From Streptococcus mitis (lineage in GTDB: Bacteria > Bacillota > Bacilli > Lactobacillales > Streptococcaceae): a stretch of DNA of 64,000 nucleotides. Positions 27,179 through 36,854 of the stretch are shown here, in pieces. The position numbers and the translations under genes were made by a program. The notes under the pieces are model-generated. The model did not search any database, had not been told where the DNA came from, and saw only the letters and a list, made by a program, of their open reading frames with translations. How positions within the stretch are numbered: position 1 is the first letter of the stretch; each line of letters opens with the position of its first letter. Where the stretch lies: assembly GCF_001281025.1 (NCBI RefSeq), contig NZ_CP012646.1, positions 1,145,001 through 1,209,000 of the forward strand, given 5' to 3'.

Positions 27179-28046
27179 AAATGGAGTTTCCTTCGGTCTA
27201 CTCTCAGGTATTTTCTGGGGTTTAGGTCTAACAATTAGTGCTTATATCTTTTCGATTTTTACAGATTTGTCGCCCTTTGTGGTAGCTGCTGCTCACGATT
27301 TCTTGAGTATCTTTATCTTACTAGCTTTTCTCTTGGTAAAAGAAGGAAAAGTTCGTCTCTCAATTTTCTTAAATATTCGCAATGTTAGTGTTATCATCGG
27401 AGCCTTGCTAGCAGGCCCTATTGGTATGCAGGCCAATCTTTATGCGGTTAAGTATATCGGAAGTTCCTTAGCTTCATCTGTATCGGCTATTTACCCTGCG
27501 ATTTCGGTTTTATTGGCTTTCTTCTTTTTGAAGCACAAGATTTCAAAAAATACTGTATTTGGTATTGTCTTGATTATTGCAGGGATTATTGCTCAGACCT
27601 ATAAGGTTGAACAGGTCAATTCCTTCTACATTGGGATTCTCTGTGCTTTGGTTTGTGCAATTGCATGGGGGAGTGAAAGTGTCCTTAGCTCCTTTGCCAT
27701 GGAAAGTGAACTGAGTGAAATCGAAGCCCTCTTAATTCGTCAAGTGACTTCATTCTTGTCCTATCTTGTGATTGTGCTCTTCTCTCATCAGTCATTTGCA
27801 GAAGTGGCCAATGGACAATTGCTAGGTCTCATGATTGTCTTTGCTGCCTTTGATATGATTTCCTACTTGGCTTATTATATCGCTATCAATCGCTTGCAAC
27901 CAGCCAAGGCTACAGGCTTGAACGTGAGTTATGTAGTTTGGACTGTCTTGTTTGCAGTTGTTTTCTTGGGTGCACCGCTAGATATGCTGACAATTATTAC
28001 GTCACTTGTCGTTATTGCTGGAGTTTATATTATTATTAAAGAATAA
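27168..28046 (+). CDS. licB: Choline permease LicB
   Basis: 292 residues from the ATG at 27168 (TATGGAGG upstream, inside the end of licA). Ten hydrophobic segments in two EamA/DMT repeats; takes up choline, which these bacteria cannot make and need for growth. The overlap with licA implies coupled translation. Gene order licA-licB-licC supports the function more than any single motif. Confidence 0.93.
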   Translation: MKNKNGVSFGLLSGIFWGLGLTISAYIFSIFTDLSPFVVAAAHDFLSIFILLAFLLVKEGKVRLSIFLNIRNVSVIIGALLAGPIGMQANLYAVKYIGSSLASSVSAIYPAISVLLAFFFLKHKISKNTVFGIVLIIAGIIAQTYKVEQVNSFYIGILCALVCAIAWGSESVLSSFAMESELSEIEALLIRQVTSFLSYLVIVLFSHQSFAEVANGQLLGLMIVFAAFDMISYLAYYIAINRLQPAKATGLNVSYVVWTVLFAVVFLGAPLDMLTIITSLVVIAGVYIIIKE

Positions 28047-28057
28047 AGGAGATTCGT

Positions 28058-28747
28058 GTGAAAGCCATCATCTTAGCAGCGGGATTGGGAACTCGCTTGC
28101 GTCCTATGACTGAAAATACCCCTAAAGCCTTGGTTCAGGTTAATCAAAAACCCTTGATTGAATACCAAATTGAGTTTCTCAAAGAAAAAGGTATCCATGA
28201 CATCATCATCATTGTTGGTTACCTTAAAGAACAATTCGATTACTTGAAAGAAAAATATGGGGTTCGCCTCGTTTTCAATGATAAATACGCTGACTACAAT
28301 AACTTTTACTCTCTCTATCTTGTAAAAGAAGAATTAGCTAACAGTTATGTTATCGATGCCGATAATTATCTCTTTAAAAATATGTTCCGCAATGATTTGA
28401 CACGTTCGACTTATTTTAGTGTTTATCGTGAAGATTGTACCAACGAATGGTTCTTGGTCTATGGAGATGACTACAAGGTTCAAGACATTATTGTTGATAG
28501 CAAGGCAGGTCGCATTCTTAGTGGTGTATCCTTCTGGGATGCTCCAACTGCAGAAAAGATTGTTAGCTTTATCGATAAGGCTTATGCAAGTGGTGAATTT
28601 GTTGATCTCTACTGGGACAATATGGTTAAGGATAACATCAAAGAGCTAGATGTCTATGTTGAAGAATTAGAAGGCAATAGCATCTATGAAATTGATAGTG
28701 TCCAAGACTATCATAAATTAGAAGAAATTCTTAAAAACGAAAATTAA
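28058..28747 (+). CDS. licC: CTP:phosphocholine cytidylyltransferase LicC
   Basis: 229 residues, GTG start with AAGGAG upstream. Turns phosphocholine plus CTP into CDP-choline, the LicD substrate. Nucleotidyltransferase signature AIILAAGLGTRLRPMTENTP followed by KALV; the Mg2+-binding DADNYL and the C-terminal YWDNM segment fit LicC. Last gene of the operon, followed by a terminator at 28755. Confidence 0.95.
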   Translation: MKAIILAAGLGTRLRPMTENTPKALVQVNQKPLIEYQIEFLKEKGIHDIIIIVGYLKEQFDYLKEKYGVRLVFNDKYADYNNFYSLYLVKEELANSYVIDADNYLFKNMFRNDLTRSTYFSVYREDCTNEWFLVYGDDYKVQDIIVDSKAGRILSGVSFWDAPTAEKIVSFIDKAYASGEFVDLYWDNMVKDNIKELDVYVEELEGNSIYEIDSVQDYHKLEEILKNEN

Positions 28748-28754
28748 AGATTCC

Positions 28755-28787
28755 AACATCTGGCTGAAATAGTCGGATGTTTTTTTG
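28755..28787 (+). terminator. Terminator of the tar/lic operon
   Basis: AACATC / GATGTT arms, with GGCT/AGTC extending the stem inward, then T7. It ends seven bases before the com-box of dprA. Confidence 0.75.
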
Positions 28788-28793
28788 ATTTTT

Positions 28794-28801
28794 TACGAAT
28801 A
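28794..28801 (+). promoter_or_regulatory. SigX (ComX) com-box of dprA
   Basis: TACGAATA preceded by a T-run, the exact consensus of the competence sigma factor SigX, 33 bases before the dprA start codon and directly downstream of the lic terminator. Confidence 0.88.
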
Positions 28802-28834
28802 AATAGATGAGTAGAAAAAGAAATGGAGATATTT

Positions 28835-29683
28835 ATGAAAATCACAAACTATGAAATCTATAAGTTAAAAAAATCAGGTTTGACCAATCAACAGATTTTG
28901 AATGTCCTAGAATACGGTGAAAATGTTGATCAAGAACTGTTGTTAGGTGATATTGCAGATATATCAGGTTGCCGAAATCCAGCTGTTTTTATGGAACGTT
29001 ATTTTCAGATAGACGATGCGCATTTGGAGAAGGAGTTTAAAAAATTTCCATCTTTCTCTATTTTAGATGACTGTTACCCTTGGGATTTGAGTGAAATATA
29101 CGATGCGCCTGTACTTTTATTTTACAAGGGAAATCTTGACCTCTTGAAATTTCCTAAGGTAGCGGTCGTGGGAAGTCGTGCTTGTAGCAAACAGGGAGCT
29201 AAGTCAGTTGAAAAAGTCATTCAAGGATTGGAAAATGAACTGGTTATCGTCAGTGGATTAGCCAAGGGCATTGACACAGCAGCTCATATGGCAGCTCTTC
29301 AGAATGGCGGAAAAAGCATTGCAGTGATTGGAACAGGTCTGGATGTGTTTTATCCTAAAGCCAATAAACGCTTGCAAGACTACATCGGCAATGACCATCT
29401 GGTTCTCAGTGAGTATGGACCAGGCGAACAACCTCTAAAATTTCATTTTCCTGCCCGTAATCGCATCATTGCTGGACTTTGCCGTGGTGTGATTGTAGCA
29501 GAGGCTAAGATGCGCTCAGGTAGTCTCATTACCTGTGAGCGAGCAATGGAAGAAGGACGCGATGTCTTTGCTATTCCTGGTAGCATTTTAGATGGACTAT
29601 CAGACGGTTGCCATCATTTGATTCAAGAAGGGGCAAAATTGGTCACCAGTGGGCAGGATGTTCTTGCGGAATTTGAATTTTAA
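28835..29683 (+). CDS. dprA: DNA-processing protein DprA
   Basis: 282 residues from the ATG at 28835 (ATGGAGATATTT upstream); an ATG four codons earlier has a poorer ribosome site. Loads RecA on incoming single strands during transformation and helps shut competence off. An N-terminal helical (SAM-like) part comes first, then the Rossmann fold with VAVVGSRACSKQG and VSGLAKGIDTAAH, and the GSLITCERAMEEGRDVFAIPG segment. The exact com-box upstream makes it a late competence gene. Confidence 0.97.
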   Translation: MKITNYEIYKLKKSGLTNQQILNVLEYGENVDQELLLGDIADISGCRNPAVFMERYFQIDDAHLEKEFKKFPSFSILDDCYPWDLSEIYDAPVLLFYKGNLDLLKFPKVAVVGSRACSKQGAKSVEKVIQGLENELVIVSGLAKGIDTAAHMAALQNGGKSIAVIGTGLDVFYPKANKRLQDYIGNDHLVLSEYGPGEQPLKFHFPARNRIIAGLCRGVIVAEAKMRSGSLITCERAMEEGRDVFAIPGSILDGLSDGCHHLIQEGAKLVTSGQDVLAEFEF

Positions 29684-29736
29684 GACGAAAGTTCGCTTAC
29701 TAGACAAACTTTTCTTCTATATATAGGAGCTAAGTC

Positions 29737-29765
29737 TTGACAGTTATGGCAAAATGGTTTACACT
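29737..29765 (+). promoter_or_regulatory. Promoter of topA
   Basis: TTGACA (29737-29742) and TACACT (29760-29765), spacing 17, 35 bases before the GTG start. Confidence 0.75.
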
Positions 29766-29800
29766 TTATAAAGTTTATTACTTTGAAAAGGTGTGATACT

Positions 29801-31888
29801 GTGGCTACGGCAACAAAAAAGAAAAAATCAACAGTTAAAAAAAATTTAGTCATCGTGGAGTCGCCTGCTAAGGCTAAGACGATTGAAAAATATCTTGGCA
29901 GAAACTACAAGGTTTTAGCCAGTGTCGGCCATATCCGTGATTTGAAGAAATCCAGTATGTCAGTCGATATTGAAAATAATTATGAACCGCAATATATCAA
30001 TATCCGAGGAAAAGGTCCTCTTATCAATGACTTGAAAAAAGAAGCCAAAAAAGCTAATAAAGTCTTTCTGGCGAGTGACCCGGACCGTGAAGGAGAAGCG
30101 ATTTCTTGGCATTTGGCTCACATTCTCAACTTAGATGAAAATGATGCCAACCGTGTGGTCTTCAATGAAATCACCAAGGATGCGGTCAAAAATGCTTTTA
30201 AAGAACCTCGTAAGATTGATATGGACTTGGTCGATGCTCAACAGGCTCGTCGTGTCCTAGACCGCTTGGTGGGGTACTCGATTTCGCCTATTTTGTGGAA
30301 GAAGGTCAAGAAGGGCTTGTCAGCAGGTCGCGTTCAGTCTATTGCGCTCAAGTTAATCATTGATCGTGAGAATGAAATTAATGCCTTCCAACCAGAAGAA
30401 TACTGGACAATTGATGCTGTCTTTAAAAAGGGAACCAAGCAATTTCAAGCTTCCTTCTATGGAGTGGATGGTAAAAAGATGAAACTGACTAGCAATGATG
30501 AGGTCAAGGAAGTCTTGTCTCGTCTGACTAGCAAAGATTTTTCAGTGGATCAGGTAGATAAGAAAGAGCGCAAACGCAATGCTCCATTACCCTATACCAC
30601 TTCATCTATGCAGATGGATGCTGCCAATAAAATTAATTTCCGTACTCGAAAGACCATGATGGTTGCCCAACAGCTCTATGAAGGAATTAATATCGGTTCT
30701 GGTGTTCAAGGTTTGATTACCTATATGCGTACCGATTCGACTCGTATCAGTCCTGTAGCGCAAAATGAAGCAGCAAGTTTCATTACGGACCGTTTTGGTA
30801 GCAAGTATTCTAAGCATGGTAGCAAGGTCAAAAATGCTTCTGGAGCTCAGGATGCCCACGAGGCTATTCGTCCGTCTAGTGTCTTTAATACACCTGAAAG
30901 CATCGCTAAGTATCTGGATAAGGATCAGCTCAAGCTTTATACTCTTATCTGGAATCGTTTTGTGGCTAGCCAGATGACAGCTGCTGTCTTTGATACAATG
31001 GCTGTTAAATTGTCTCAAAATGGGGTTCAATTTGCTGCCAATGGTAGTCAGGTTAAGTTTGATGGTTATCTTGCCATTTATAATGATTCTGACAAAAATA
31101 AGATGTTACCGGACATGGCTGTTGGAGATGTGGTTAAGCAGGTTAATAGCAAACCAGAGCAACATTTCACTCAACCGCCTGCTCGTTATTCTGAAGCGAC
31201 ACTGATCAAGACCTTGGAGGAAAATGGGGTTGGCCGTCCGTCAACCTACGCACCAACCATTGAAACCATTCAGAAACGTTATTATGTTCGCCTTGCAGCC
31301 AAACGTTTTGAACCGACAGAGTTGGGAGAAATTGTTAACAAGCTCATCGTTGAATATTTCCCAGATATCGTAAACGCGACCTTCACAGCTGAAATGGAAG
31401 GCAAGCTAGATGATGTCGAAGTCGGAAAAGAGCAGTGGCAACGTGTCATTGATACCTTTTACAAACCATTTTCTAAAGAAGTGGCCAAGGCTGAAGAAGA
31501 AATGGAGAAAATCCAGATTAAGGATGAACCTGCTGGATTTGATTGTGAAGTGTGTGGCAGTCCAATGGTCATTAAACTTGGTCGTTTTGGTAAGTTCTAC
31601 GCTTGTAGCAATTTCCCAGATTGCCGTCATACCCAAGCAATCGTGAAAGAAATCGGCGTTGAGTGTCCAAGTTGTCATCAGGGACAAATCATTGAGCGAA
31701 AAACCAAACGCAATCGCCTCTTCTATGGTTGCAATCGCTATCCAGAATGTGAATTTACCTCTTGGGATAAGCCTGTTGGTCGTGACTGTCCAAAATGTGG
31801 CAATTTCCTCATGGAGAAAAAAGTCCGTGGTGGTGGTAAGCAGGTTGTTTGTAGCAAAGGCGACTACGAGGAAGAAAAGATTAAATAA
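29801..31888 (+). CDS. topA: DNA topoisomerase I
   Basis: 695 residues from the GTG at 29801 (AAAAGG upstream); the frame is open six codons further back but 695 is the usual streptococcal length. Relaxes negative supercoils. Lys-rich N-terminus, TOPRIM domain beginning [18 protein letters not shown] with the acidic SDPDREGEA, then the active-site Tyr308 in [11 protein letters not shown]. The C-terminus has three CxxC zinc ribbons ([22 protein letters not shown]), the third with a degenerate second half. Independent unit with its own promoter and terminator. Confidence 0.97.
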   Translation: MATATKKKKSTVKKNLVIVESPAKAKTIEKYLGRNYKVLASVGHIRDLKKSSMSVDIENNYEPQYINIRGKGPLINDLKKEAKKANKVFLASDPDREGEAISWHLAHILNLDENDANRVVFNEITKDAVKNAFKEPRKIDMDLVDAQQARRVLDRLVGYSISPILWKKVKKGLSAGRVQSIALKLIIDRENEINAFQPEEYWTIDAVFKKGTKQFQASFYGVDGKKMKLTSNDEVKEVLSRLTSKDFSVDQVDKKERKRNAPLPYTTSSMQMDAANKINFRTRKTMMVAQQLYEGINIGSGVQGLITYMRTDSTRISPVAQNEAASFITDRFGSKYSKHGSKVKNASGAQDAHEAIRPSSVFNTPESIAKYLDKDQLKLYTLIWNRFVASQMTAAVFDTMAVKLSQNGVQFAANGSQVKFDGYLAIYNDSDKNKMLPDMAVGDVVKQVNSKPEQHFTQPPARYSEATLIKTLEENGVGRPSTYAPTIETIQKRYYVRLAAKRFEPTELGEIVNKLIVEYFPDIVNATFTAEMEGKLDDVEVGKEQWQRVIDTFYKPFSKEVAKAEEEMEKIQIKDEPAGFDCEVCGSPMVIKLGRFGKFYACSNFPDCRHTQAIVKEIGVECPSCHQGQIIERKTKRNRLFYGCNRYPECEFTSWDKPVGRDCPKCGNFLMEKKVRGGGKQVVCSKGDYEEEKIK

Positions 31889-31892
31889 GAGG

Positions 31893-31924
31893 AGAGTCCT
31901 GAAAGTGAATTTCAGGCTCTTTTG
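31893..31924 (+). terminator. Terminator of topA
   Basis: AGAGTCCTGAAA / TTTCAGGCTCT arms with one bulged T, then TTTT. Confidence 0.8.
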
Positions 31925-31978
31925 GTTAGAACTTGACAAAATTCATCATTTTATGCGAAACTAGAAGAAGATTATTTT

Positions 31979-32129
31979 ATACTCAATGAAAATCAAAGAG
32001 CAAACTAGGAAACTAACCGCAGGTTGCTCAAAGCACTGCTTTGAGGTTGCAGATGAGACTGACGAAGTCAGGAACCATACCTACGTCAAGGCGACGCTGA
32101 CGTGGTTTGAAGAGATTTTCGAAGAGTAT
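31979..32129 (+). repeat. BOX element (boxA-boxC form)
   Basis: Starts ATACTCAATGAAAATCAAAG and ends with TTTTCGAAGAGTAT, the known ends of pneumococcal BOX repeats. It contains the internal boxA pieces CCGCAGG and CTGACGAAGTCA and the boxC piece GACGTGGTTTGAAGAG. No boxB is inserted. It lies between topA and the DUF454 gene, ending 15 bases before that start codon, so it forms part of the leader of that gene. Confidence 0.93.
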
Positions 32130-32144
32130 TAACTAGGAGAAGTT

Positions 32145-32504
32145 ATGCGTCTTATCTATCTAATTATTGGTTTTTTATCACTGGCCTTGGCTATTATTGG
32201 GGTTGTTTTACCCTTGTTGCCCACAACGCCTTTTCTTTTGTTGTCTATTGCTTGTTTTTCAAGAAGTTCCAAGCGCTTCGAAGATTGGCTTTATCATACA
32301 AAGCTCTATCAGAGTTATGTAGCTGATTTTCGCGAGACTAAGTCTATTGCGCGTGAACGAAAGAAAAAAATCATCGTATCTATCTACATCTTGATGGGAA
32401 TTTCCATTTATTTTGCCCCTCTCTTACCAGTCAAAATCGGTCTGGGAGCCTTGACCATCTTTATCACTTATTATCTCTTCAAGGTCATTCCAGACAAAGA
32501 ATAG
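32145..32504 (+). CDS. DUF454 (YbaN-like) inner-membrane protein
   Basis: 119 residues with three membrane segments. N-terminus LIIGFLSLALAIIGVVLPLL followed by PTTPFLLLS is the DUF454 signature; a charged loop with SRSSKRFEDWLYHTKLY follows, then two C-terminal helices. Function unknown in the family, though members often sit near heme or respiratory genes elsewhere. CTAGGAG gives the ribosome site immediately downstream of the BOX element. Confidence 0.85.
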   Translation: MRLIYLIIGFLSLALAIIGVVLPLLPTTPFLLLSIACFSRSSKRFEDWLYHTKLYQSYVADFRETKSIARERKKKIIVSIYILMGISIYFAPLLPVKIGLGALTIFITYYLFKVIPDKE

Positions 32505-32596
32505 TTAAAATAGTAGTTATTTGCCTTGATAAAATTGAAAGCATATTCACAACAATATGATATAATAAATTTAAAGTAATCTTCAAGGAGAATCAA

Positions 32597-33229
32597 ATGA
32601 TTTACGAATTTTGTGCTGAAAATGTGACCTTGCTTGAAAAAGCGATGCAGGCTGGAGCTCGTCGAATCGAACTCTGTGATAATCTTGCAGTTGGTGGGAC
32701 AACACCCAGCTATGGAGTGACTAAGGCAGCGGTTGAACTGGCAGTTAACTACGATACAACCATTATGACCATGATTCGTCCACGTGGTGGTGACTTTGTC
32801 TATAATGAACTAGAAATTGCTATTATGCTAGAAGACATTCGGTTGGCTGCTCAGGCTGGAAGTCAAGGAGTTGTATTTGGGGTTTTAACTGCTGATAAAA
32901 AGTTGGATAAGCCTAATCTGGAGAAGTTAATTGCGGCATCAAAAGGAATGGAAATTGTCTTCCACATGGCCTTTGATGAATTGAGCGAAGAAGACCAGTT
33001 AGAAGCTATTGACTGGCTCAGCCAAGCCGGTGTCACTCGTATCCTAACTCGCGCTGGTGTGTCTGGTGACTCCTTAGAAAAACGTTTTGCTCACTATCAC
33101 AGAATTTTGGAGCATGCTAAAGGTAAGATTGAAATTCTACCAGGTGGGGGGATTGACCTTGACAACCGTCAAATCTTTATTGACCAACTGGGCGTGACAC
33201 AACTACATGGTACTAAGGTTGTCTTTTAA
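32597..33229 (+). CDS. cutC: CutC family protein
   Basis: 210 residues, TIM-barrel. N-terminus EFCAENVTLLEKAMQAGARR, then IELCDNL and GGTTPSYG, are family hallmarks, as is MIRPRGGDFVYN. Named for copper tolerance in E. coli, but the biochemical role is not settled. Its own promoter is visible (TATGATATAAT near 32566) and AAGGAG precedes the ATG. At 210 residues it is shorter than the roughly 250-residue E. coli protein, within the range seen in firmicutes. Confidence 0.88.
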   Translation: MIYEFCAENVTLLEKAMQAGARRIELCDNLAVGGTTPSYGVTKAAVELAVNYDTTIMTMIRPRGGDFVYNELEIAIMLEDIRLAAQAGSQGVVFGVLTADKKLDKPNLEKLIAASKGMEIVFHMAFDELSEEDQLEAIDWLSQAGVTRILTRAGVSGDSLEKRFAHYHRILEHAKGKIEILPGGGIDLDNRQIFIDQLGVTQLHGTKVVF

Positions 33230-33240
33230 AAAATAGAAAG

Positions 33241-33268
33241 GAACTGCTGCTTAGGGTAGCAGTTTTAA
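33241..33268 (+). terminator. Weak terminator after cutC
   Basis: AACTGCT / AGCAGTT arms followed by TTAA, ending just before the next start codon. It may equally act as a translational control hairpin for the yjbR-like gene, which lacks a clear Shine-Dalgarno. Confidence 0.45.
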
Positions 33269-33271
33269 CTT

Positions 33272-33928
33272 ATGTTTGAAATTTTTAAATCCTATCAGTT
33301 GAATCAAGAAAAGGCTCGTGCTTATGGTTTAGTAGAAAATAGTGGAGTCTGGATCTATAGTTGCCAGATTTTGCAAGGTGACTTTGTCATGACTGTGTCC
33401 ATCACTGCTGATAATGTGAGTTTTCAAGTCTTTGACCAGGAGACTGGTGACCTCTATCCTCAAGTCCATATGGAAAGTTTTAAAGGAAGTTTTGTTGCAA
33501 GTGTCCGTGAGGCTTGTTTGGAGATTCTTTACCAGATTCGGAAGGCTTGTTTTGAGGTACAAGATTTTATCTGTCCTCAGACTAAGCGTATCATGGTTCA
33601 GGTTCAGGAAAAGTATGGAAATCAGTTGGAGTATTTGTGGGAGAAATCGCCTGATACAGCAGTATTACGTCATGAAGGCAATCAAAAGTGGTATGCCGTT
33701 TTGATGAAAATCTCTTGGGAGAAGCTGGAAAAGGGCAGAGAAGGACAGGTGGAAGCAGTCAACCTCAAACATGACCAAGTAGCTGATTTACTTTTAAATA
33801 AAGGTATTTATCCAGCCTTTCATATGAACAAACGCTACTGGATTAGTGTGGCGCTTGATGATACTTTATCAGATGAAGAAGTACTAGAATTGATAGAAAA
33901 AAGTTGGAACTTAACCTCTAAAAAATGA
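33272..33928 (+). CDS. MmcQ/YjbR family protein
   Basis: 218 residues. The C-terminal ~115 residues match the YjbR fold: LEYLWEKSPDTAVLRHEGNQ followed by KWYAVLMKI, then LNKGIYPAFHMNKRYWISVAL. The N-terminal ~100 residues are an extra domain seen in streptococcal versions. YjbR proteins have a CyaY-like/double-wing DNA-binding fold but no fixed role. The start lies 42 bases after cutC with no good Shine-Dalgarno; the GGGTAGCAG just upstream is inside the hairpin. Confidence 0.8.
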   Translation: MFEIFKSYQLNQEKARAYGLVENSGVWIYSCQILQGDFVMTVSITADNVSFQVFDQETGDLYPQVHMESFKGSFVASVREACLEILYQIRKACFEVQDFICPQTKRIMVQVQEKYGNQLEYLWEKSPDTAVLRHEGNQKWYAVLMKISWEKLEKGREGQVEAVNLKHDQVADLLLNKGIYPAFHMNKRYWISVALDDTLSDEEVLELIEKSWNLTSKK

Positions 33929-34010
33929 AACATTTCAATATTTTTCAAGAACTTTCAATTAGCAAAATATTCTCTACTGAAGAAATTTTCAGAAAATATT
34001 GGATTTTTTC

Positions 34011-34213
34011 TTGACAAGTACTTTTGCCTATGCTAAAATACTAAACAAGATATCAAACGAAGGAGAAAGTCAAACATGAAAACAGCTAAGTTTAATCAAT
34101 TTGCTTTGTTGTTGAGGTACTCGGGCTAGTGCAAAAAGCATTAGTCCTGTTTGGCTTACCAAGCGGGAGTGAATCAACATCTCGCTTGGACTTCTGAGCG
34201 AGATGTTTTTTTA
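34011..34213 (+). promoter_or_regulatory. Promoter and attenuator of the leucine operon
   Basis: TTGACA (34011-34016) and TAAAAT (34034-34039), spacing 17. The leader peptide is at 34076-34129. The terminator ACATCTCGCT / AGCGAGATGT (34177-34206) is followed by T7. An alternative pairing, CCAAGCGGGAGTG (from about 34159) with CATCTCGCTTGG (34178-34189), would block the terminator. This is the layout of peptide-based attenuation. Confidence 0.88.
34076..34129 (+). CDS. leuL: Leucine operon leader peptide
   Basis: 17 residues, MKTAKFNQFALLLRYSG. Three consecutive leucines followed by RYSG just before the stop serve as the sensor of charged tRNA-Leu. GAAGGAGAAAG gives a strong ribosome site. 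Confidence 0.85.
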   Translation: MKTAKFNQFALLLRYSG

Positions 34214-34242
34214 AAACCACATTTGGAAAAGGGGAAATCTTT

Positions 34243-35805
34243 ATGAGAACAGTTGAATTTCTAGATACCAGCCTTCGGGATGGAGAACAGACACCTGGTG
34301 TTAATTTTTCAATAAAGGAAAAAATTGCTATCGCAAGGCAGCTGGAGAAATGGGGTATTTCAGCCATTGAAGCTGGTTTTCCGGCGGCGAGTCCTGATTC
34401 ATTCACAGCAGTTCAGGAGATTGCCAAGGTCTTGAAGAAAACAGCTGTGACTGGATTAGCACGTTCTGTCAAGTCTGATATTGATGCTTGTTACGAAGCC
34501 CTCAAGGATGCCAAATATCCACAGGTTCACGTCTTTATCGCTACCAGTCCGATACACCGAAAGTATAAGCTCAATAAGAGTAAGGAAGAGATTTTAGAAG
34601 CTATTAAAGAGCATGTTTCCTATGCCCGTTCTAAGTTTGAGATTGTCGAATTCTCTCCAGAGGATGCGACTAGAACAGAGTTGGATTTCCTCTTACAAGT
34701 CGTTCAAACAGCGGTTGATGCAGGTGCGACTTATATCAATATCCCTGATACGGTAGGATTTACCACACCAGAGGAATACGGTGCTATCTTCAAACATCTG
34801 ATTGAGAATGTTAAGACAGATCGTCAGATTATCTATTCACCACACTGTCATGATGACCTCGGAATGGCAGTAGCTAATAGCCTTGCTGCTGTCAAGAACG
34901 GGGCAGGACGTGTCGAAGGAACTATCAACGGTATTGGTGAGCGAGCTGGAAATGCTGCTTTGGAAGAAATAGCAGTGGCTCTCAATATTCGCCAAGATTA
35001 CTATCAAGCAGAAACTAGTATTGTTTTAAATGAAACCATCAATACGTCAGAAATGGTTTCTCGCTTCTCAGGTATTCCAGTTCCTAAAAACAAGGCTGTG
35101 GTTGGTGGCAATGCCTTCTCTCACGAATCTGGTATTCACCAAGACGGAGTCCTTAAAAATCCTCTTACTTATGAGATCATCACTCCTGAATTGGTCGGTG
35201 TCAAGAGTAATAGCCTCCCACTTGGAAAATTGTCTGGTCGCCATGCCTTTGTCGAGAAACTAAGAGAATTAGCCCTAGATTTTACAGAAGAGGATATCAA
35301 ACCACTCTTCGCTAAGTTCAAGGCACTGGCCGACAAGAAACAAGAAATCACAGATGCAGATATTCGTGCTCTGGTAGCTGGAACCATGGTTGAAAACCCA
35401 GAAGGCTTCCACTTTGATGATTTACAACTTCAAACTCATGCAGATAATGACATTGAAGCACTCGTTAGCCTAGCCAATATGGATGGTGAAAAAATCGAAT
35501 TTAATGCGACAGGGCAAGGTTCCGTTGAAGCAATCTTCAACGCTATTGACAAATTCTTCAATCAATCTGTTCGCTTGGTGTCTTACACTATTGACGCGGT
35601 GACAGATGGAATTGATGCCCAAGCTCGGGTCTTGGTAACTGTTGAAAATAGAGATACAGAAACCATCTTTAACGCAGCAGGTCTGGACTTTGATGTGTTG
35701 AAAGCTTCTGCTATTGCCTACATTAATGCTAATACCTTTGTTCAAAAAGAGAATGCTGGTGAGATGGGACGCAGTGTTTCCTATCGTGACATGCCTAGTG
35801 TGTAA
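34243..35805 (+). CDS. leuA: 2-isopropylmalate synthase
   Basis: 520 residues. First committed step of leucine synthesis, acetyl-CoA plus 2-ketoisovalerate. The DRE-TIM barrel begins [18 protein letters not shown], with [15 protein letters not shown] and GNAALEEIA, and the C-terminal LeuA dimer domain (about 390-510) is the leucine feedback site. Intact here. Start follows the attenuator terminator by about 30 bases with GGGGAAA upstream. Confidence 0.97.
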   Translation: MRTVEFLDTSLRDGEQTPGVNFSIKEKIAIARQLEKWGISAIEAGFPAASPDSFTAVQEIAKVLKKTAVTGLARSVKSDIDACYEALKDAKYPQVHVFIATSPIHRKYKLNKSKEEILEAIKEHVSYARSKFEIVEFSPEDATRTELDFLLQVVQTAVDAGATYINIPDTVGFTTPEEYGAIFKHLIENVKTDRQIIYSPHCHDDLGMAVANSLAAVKNGAGRVEGTINGIGERAGNAALEEIAVALNIRQDYYQAETSIVLNETINTSEMVSRFSGIPVPKNKAVVGGNAFSHESGIHQDGVLKNPLTYEIITPELVGVKSNSLPLGKLSGRHAFVEKLRELALDFTEEDIKPLFAKFKALADKKQEITDADIRALVAGTMVENPEGFHFDDLQLQTHADNDIEALVSLANMDGEKIEFNATGQGSVEAIFNAIDKFFNQSVRLVSYTIDAVTDGIDAQARVLVTVENRDTETIFNAAGLDFDVLKASAIAYINANTFVQKENAGEMGRSVSYRDMPSV

Positions 35806-35816
35806 AGGAGAATGCT

Positions 35817-36854
35817 ATGACAAAGAAAATAGTGGCCCTAGCAGGGGACGGAATCGGTCCAGAAATCATGGAGGCCGGTTTAGAAGTTCTGGAGGCTCTA
35901 GCTGAAAAAACAGGTTTTGACTATGAGATTGATAGACGACCTTTTGGAGGTGCAGGTATCGATGCTGCAGGGCATCCCTTACCTGATGAAACTCTCAAGG
36001 TATGTCGTGAAGCAGATGCTATTCTCCTAGCGGCTATCGGTAGTCCTCAGTATGATGGAGCAGCGGTTCGGCCTGAACAAGGCTTGCTGGCTCTCCGTAA
36101 GGAACTCAATCTTTACTCTAATATTCGCCCTGTAAAAATCTTTGACAGTCTCAAGCATTTGTCACCACTCAAACCGGAACGAATTGCTGGTGTAGACTTT
36201 GTCGTGGTGCGTGAGTTGACAGGCGGGATTTACTTTGGGGATCATATTCTTGAAGAAAGAAAAGCGCGTGATATCAACGATTATAGCTATGAGGAAGTGG
36301 AGCGGATTATTCGTAAGGCCTTTGAAATCGCAAGAAATCGGAGAAAAATCCTTACCAGCATCGATAAGCAAAATGTGTTGGCAACATCAAAACTCTGGCG
36401 GAAAGTAGCTGAGGAGGTCGCACAGGATTTTCCAAATGTGACCTTGGAACACCAGTTAGTGGACTCAGCTGCCATGCTCATGATTACCAATCCTGCTAAG
36501 TTTGATGTCATCGTGACAGAAAATCTTTTCGGAGATATTATCTCGGATGAATCAAGCGTTCTATCTGGCACACTTGGAGTTATGCCATCAGCCAGTCATT
36601 CTGAAAATGGACCAAGTCTCTATGAACCTATTCACGGTTCAGCACCTGATATTGCTGGTCAAGGAATTGCCAATCCAATTTCCATGATTTTATCAGTTGC
36701 CATGATGTTGAGAGATAGTTTTGGACGTCATGAGGATGCGGAGCGCATTGAACGTGCTGTTGAGGCAAGTTTGGCAGCTGGTATATTAACGAGAGATCTA
36801 GGAGGACAGGCTTCGACCAAGGAAATGACGGAAGCTATTATTGCAAGGTTATGA
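35817..36854 (+). CDS. leuB: 3-isopropylmalate dehydrogenase
   Basis: 345 residues. NAD-dependent oxidation and decarboxylation of 3-isopropylmalate. N-terminus KIVALAGDGIGPEIM; substrate and metal residues in REKLTGG-like VVRELTGGIYFG, DSAAMLM, ENLFGDIISDE and the GSAPDIAGQGIANP loop. AAAGGAG site, 11 bases after leuA. Its stop overlaps the ATG of the next gene (ATGA). Confidence 0.97.
   Translation: MTKKIVALAGDGIGPEIMEAGLEVLEALAEKTGFDYEIDRRPFGGAGIDAAGHPLPDETLKVCREADAILLAAIGSPQYDGAAVRPEQGLLALRKELNLYSNIRPVKIFDSLKHLSPLKPERIAGVDFVVVRELTGGIYFGDHILEERKARDINDYSYEEVERIIRKAFEIARNRRKILTSIDKQNVLATSKLWRKVAEEVAQDFPNVTLEHQLVDSAAMLMITNPAKFDVIVTENLFGDIISDESSVLSGTLGVMPSASHSENGPSLYEPIHGSAPDIAGQGIANPISMILSVAMMLRDSFGRHEDAERIERAVEASLAAGILTRDLGGQASTKEMTEAIIARL

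Noticed and set aside
34130..34213. T-box riboswitch upstream of leuA
   Set aside because: No GGGTGG-ACCGCG T-box sequence or specifier stem I could find; the leader peptide with three Leu codons and the competing hairpins explain the region better.
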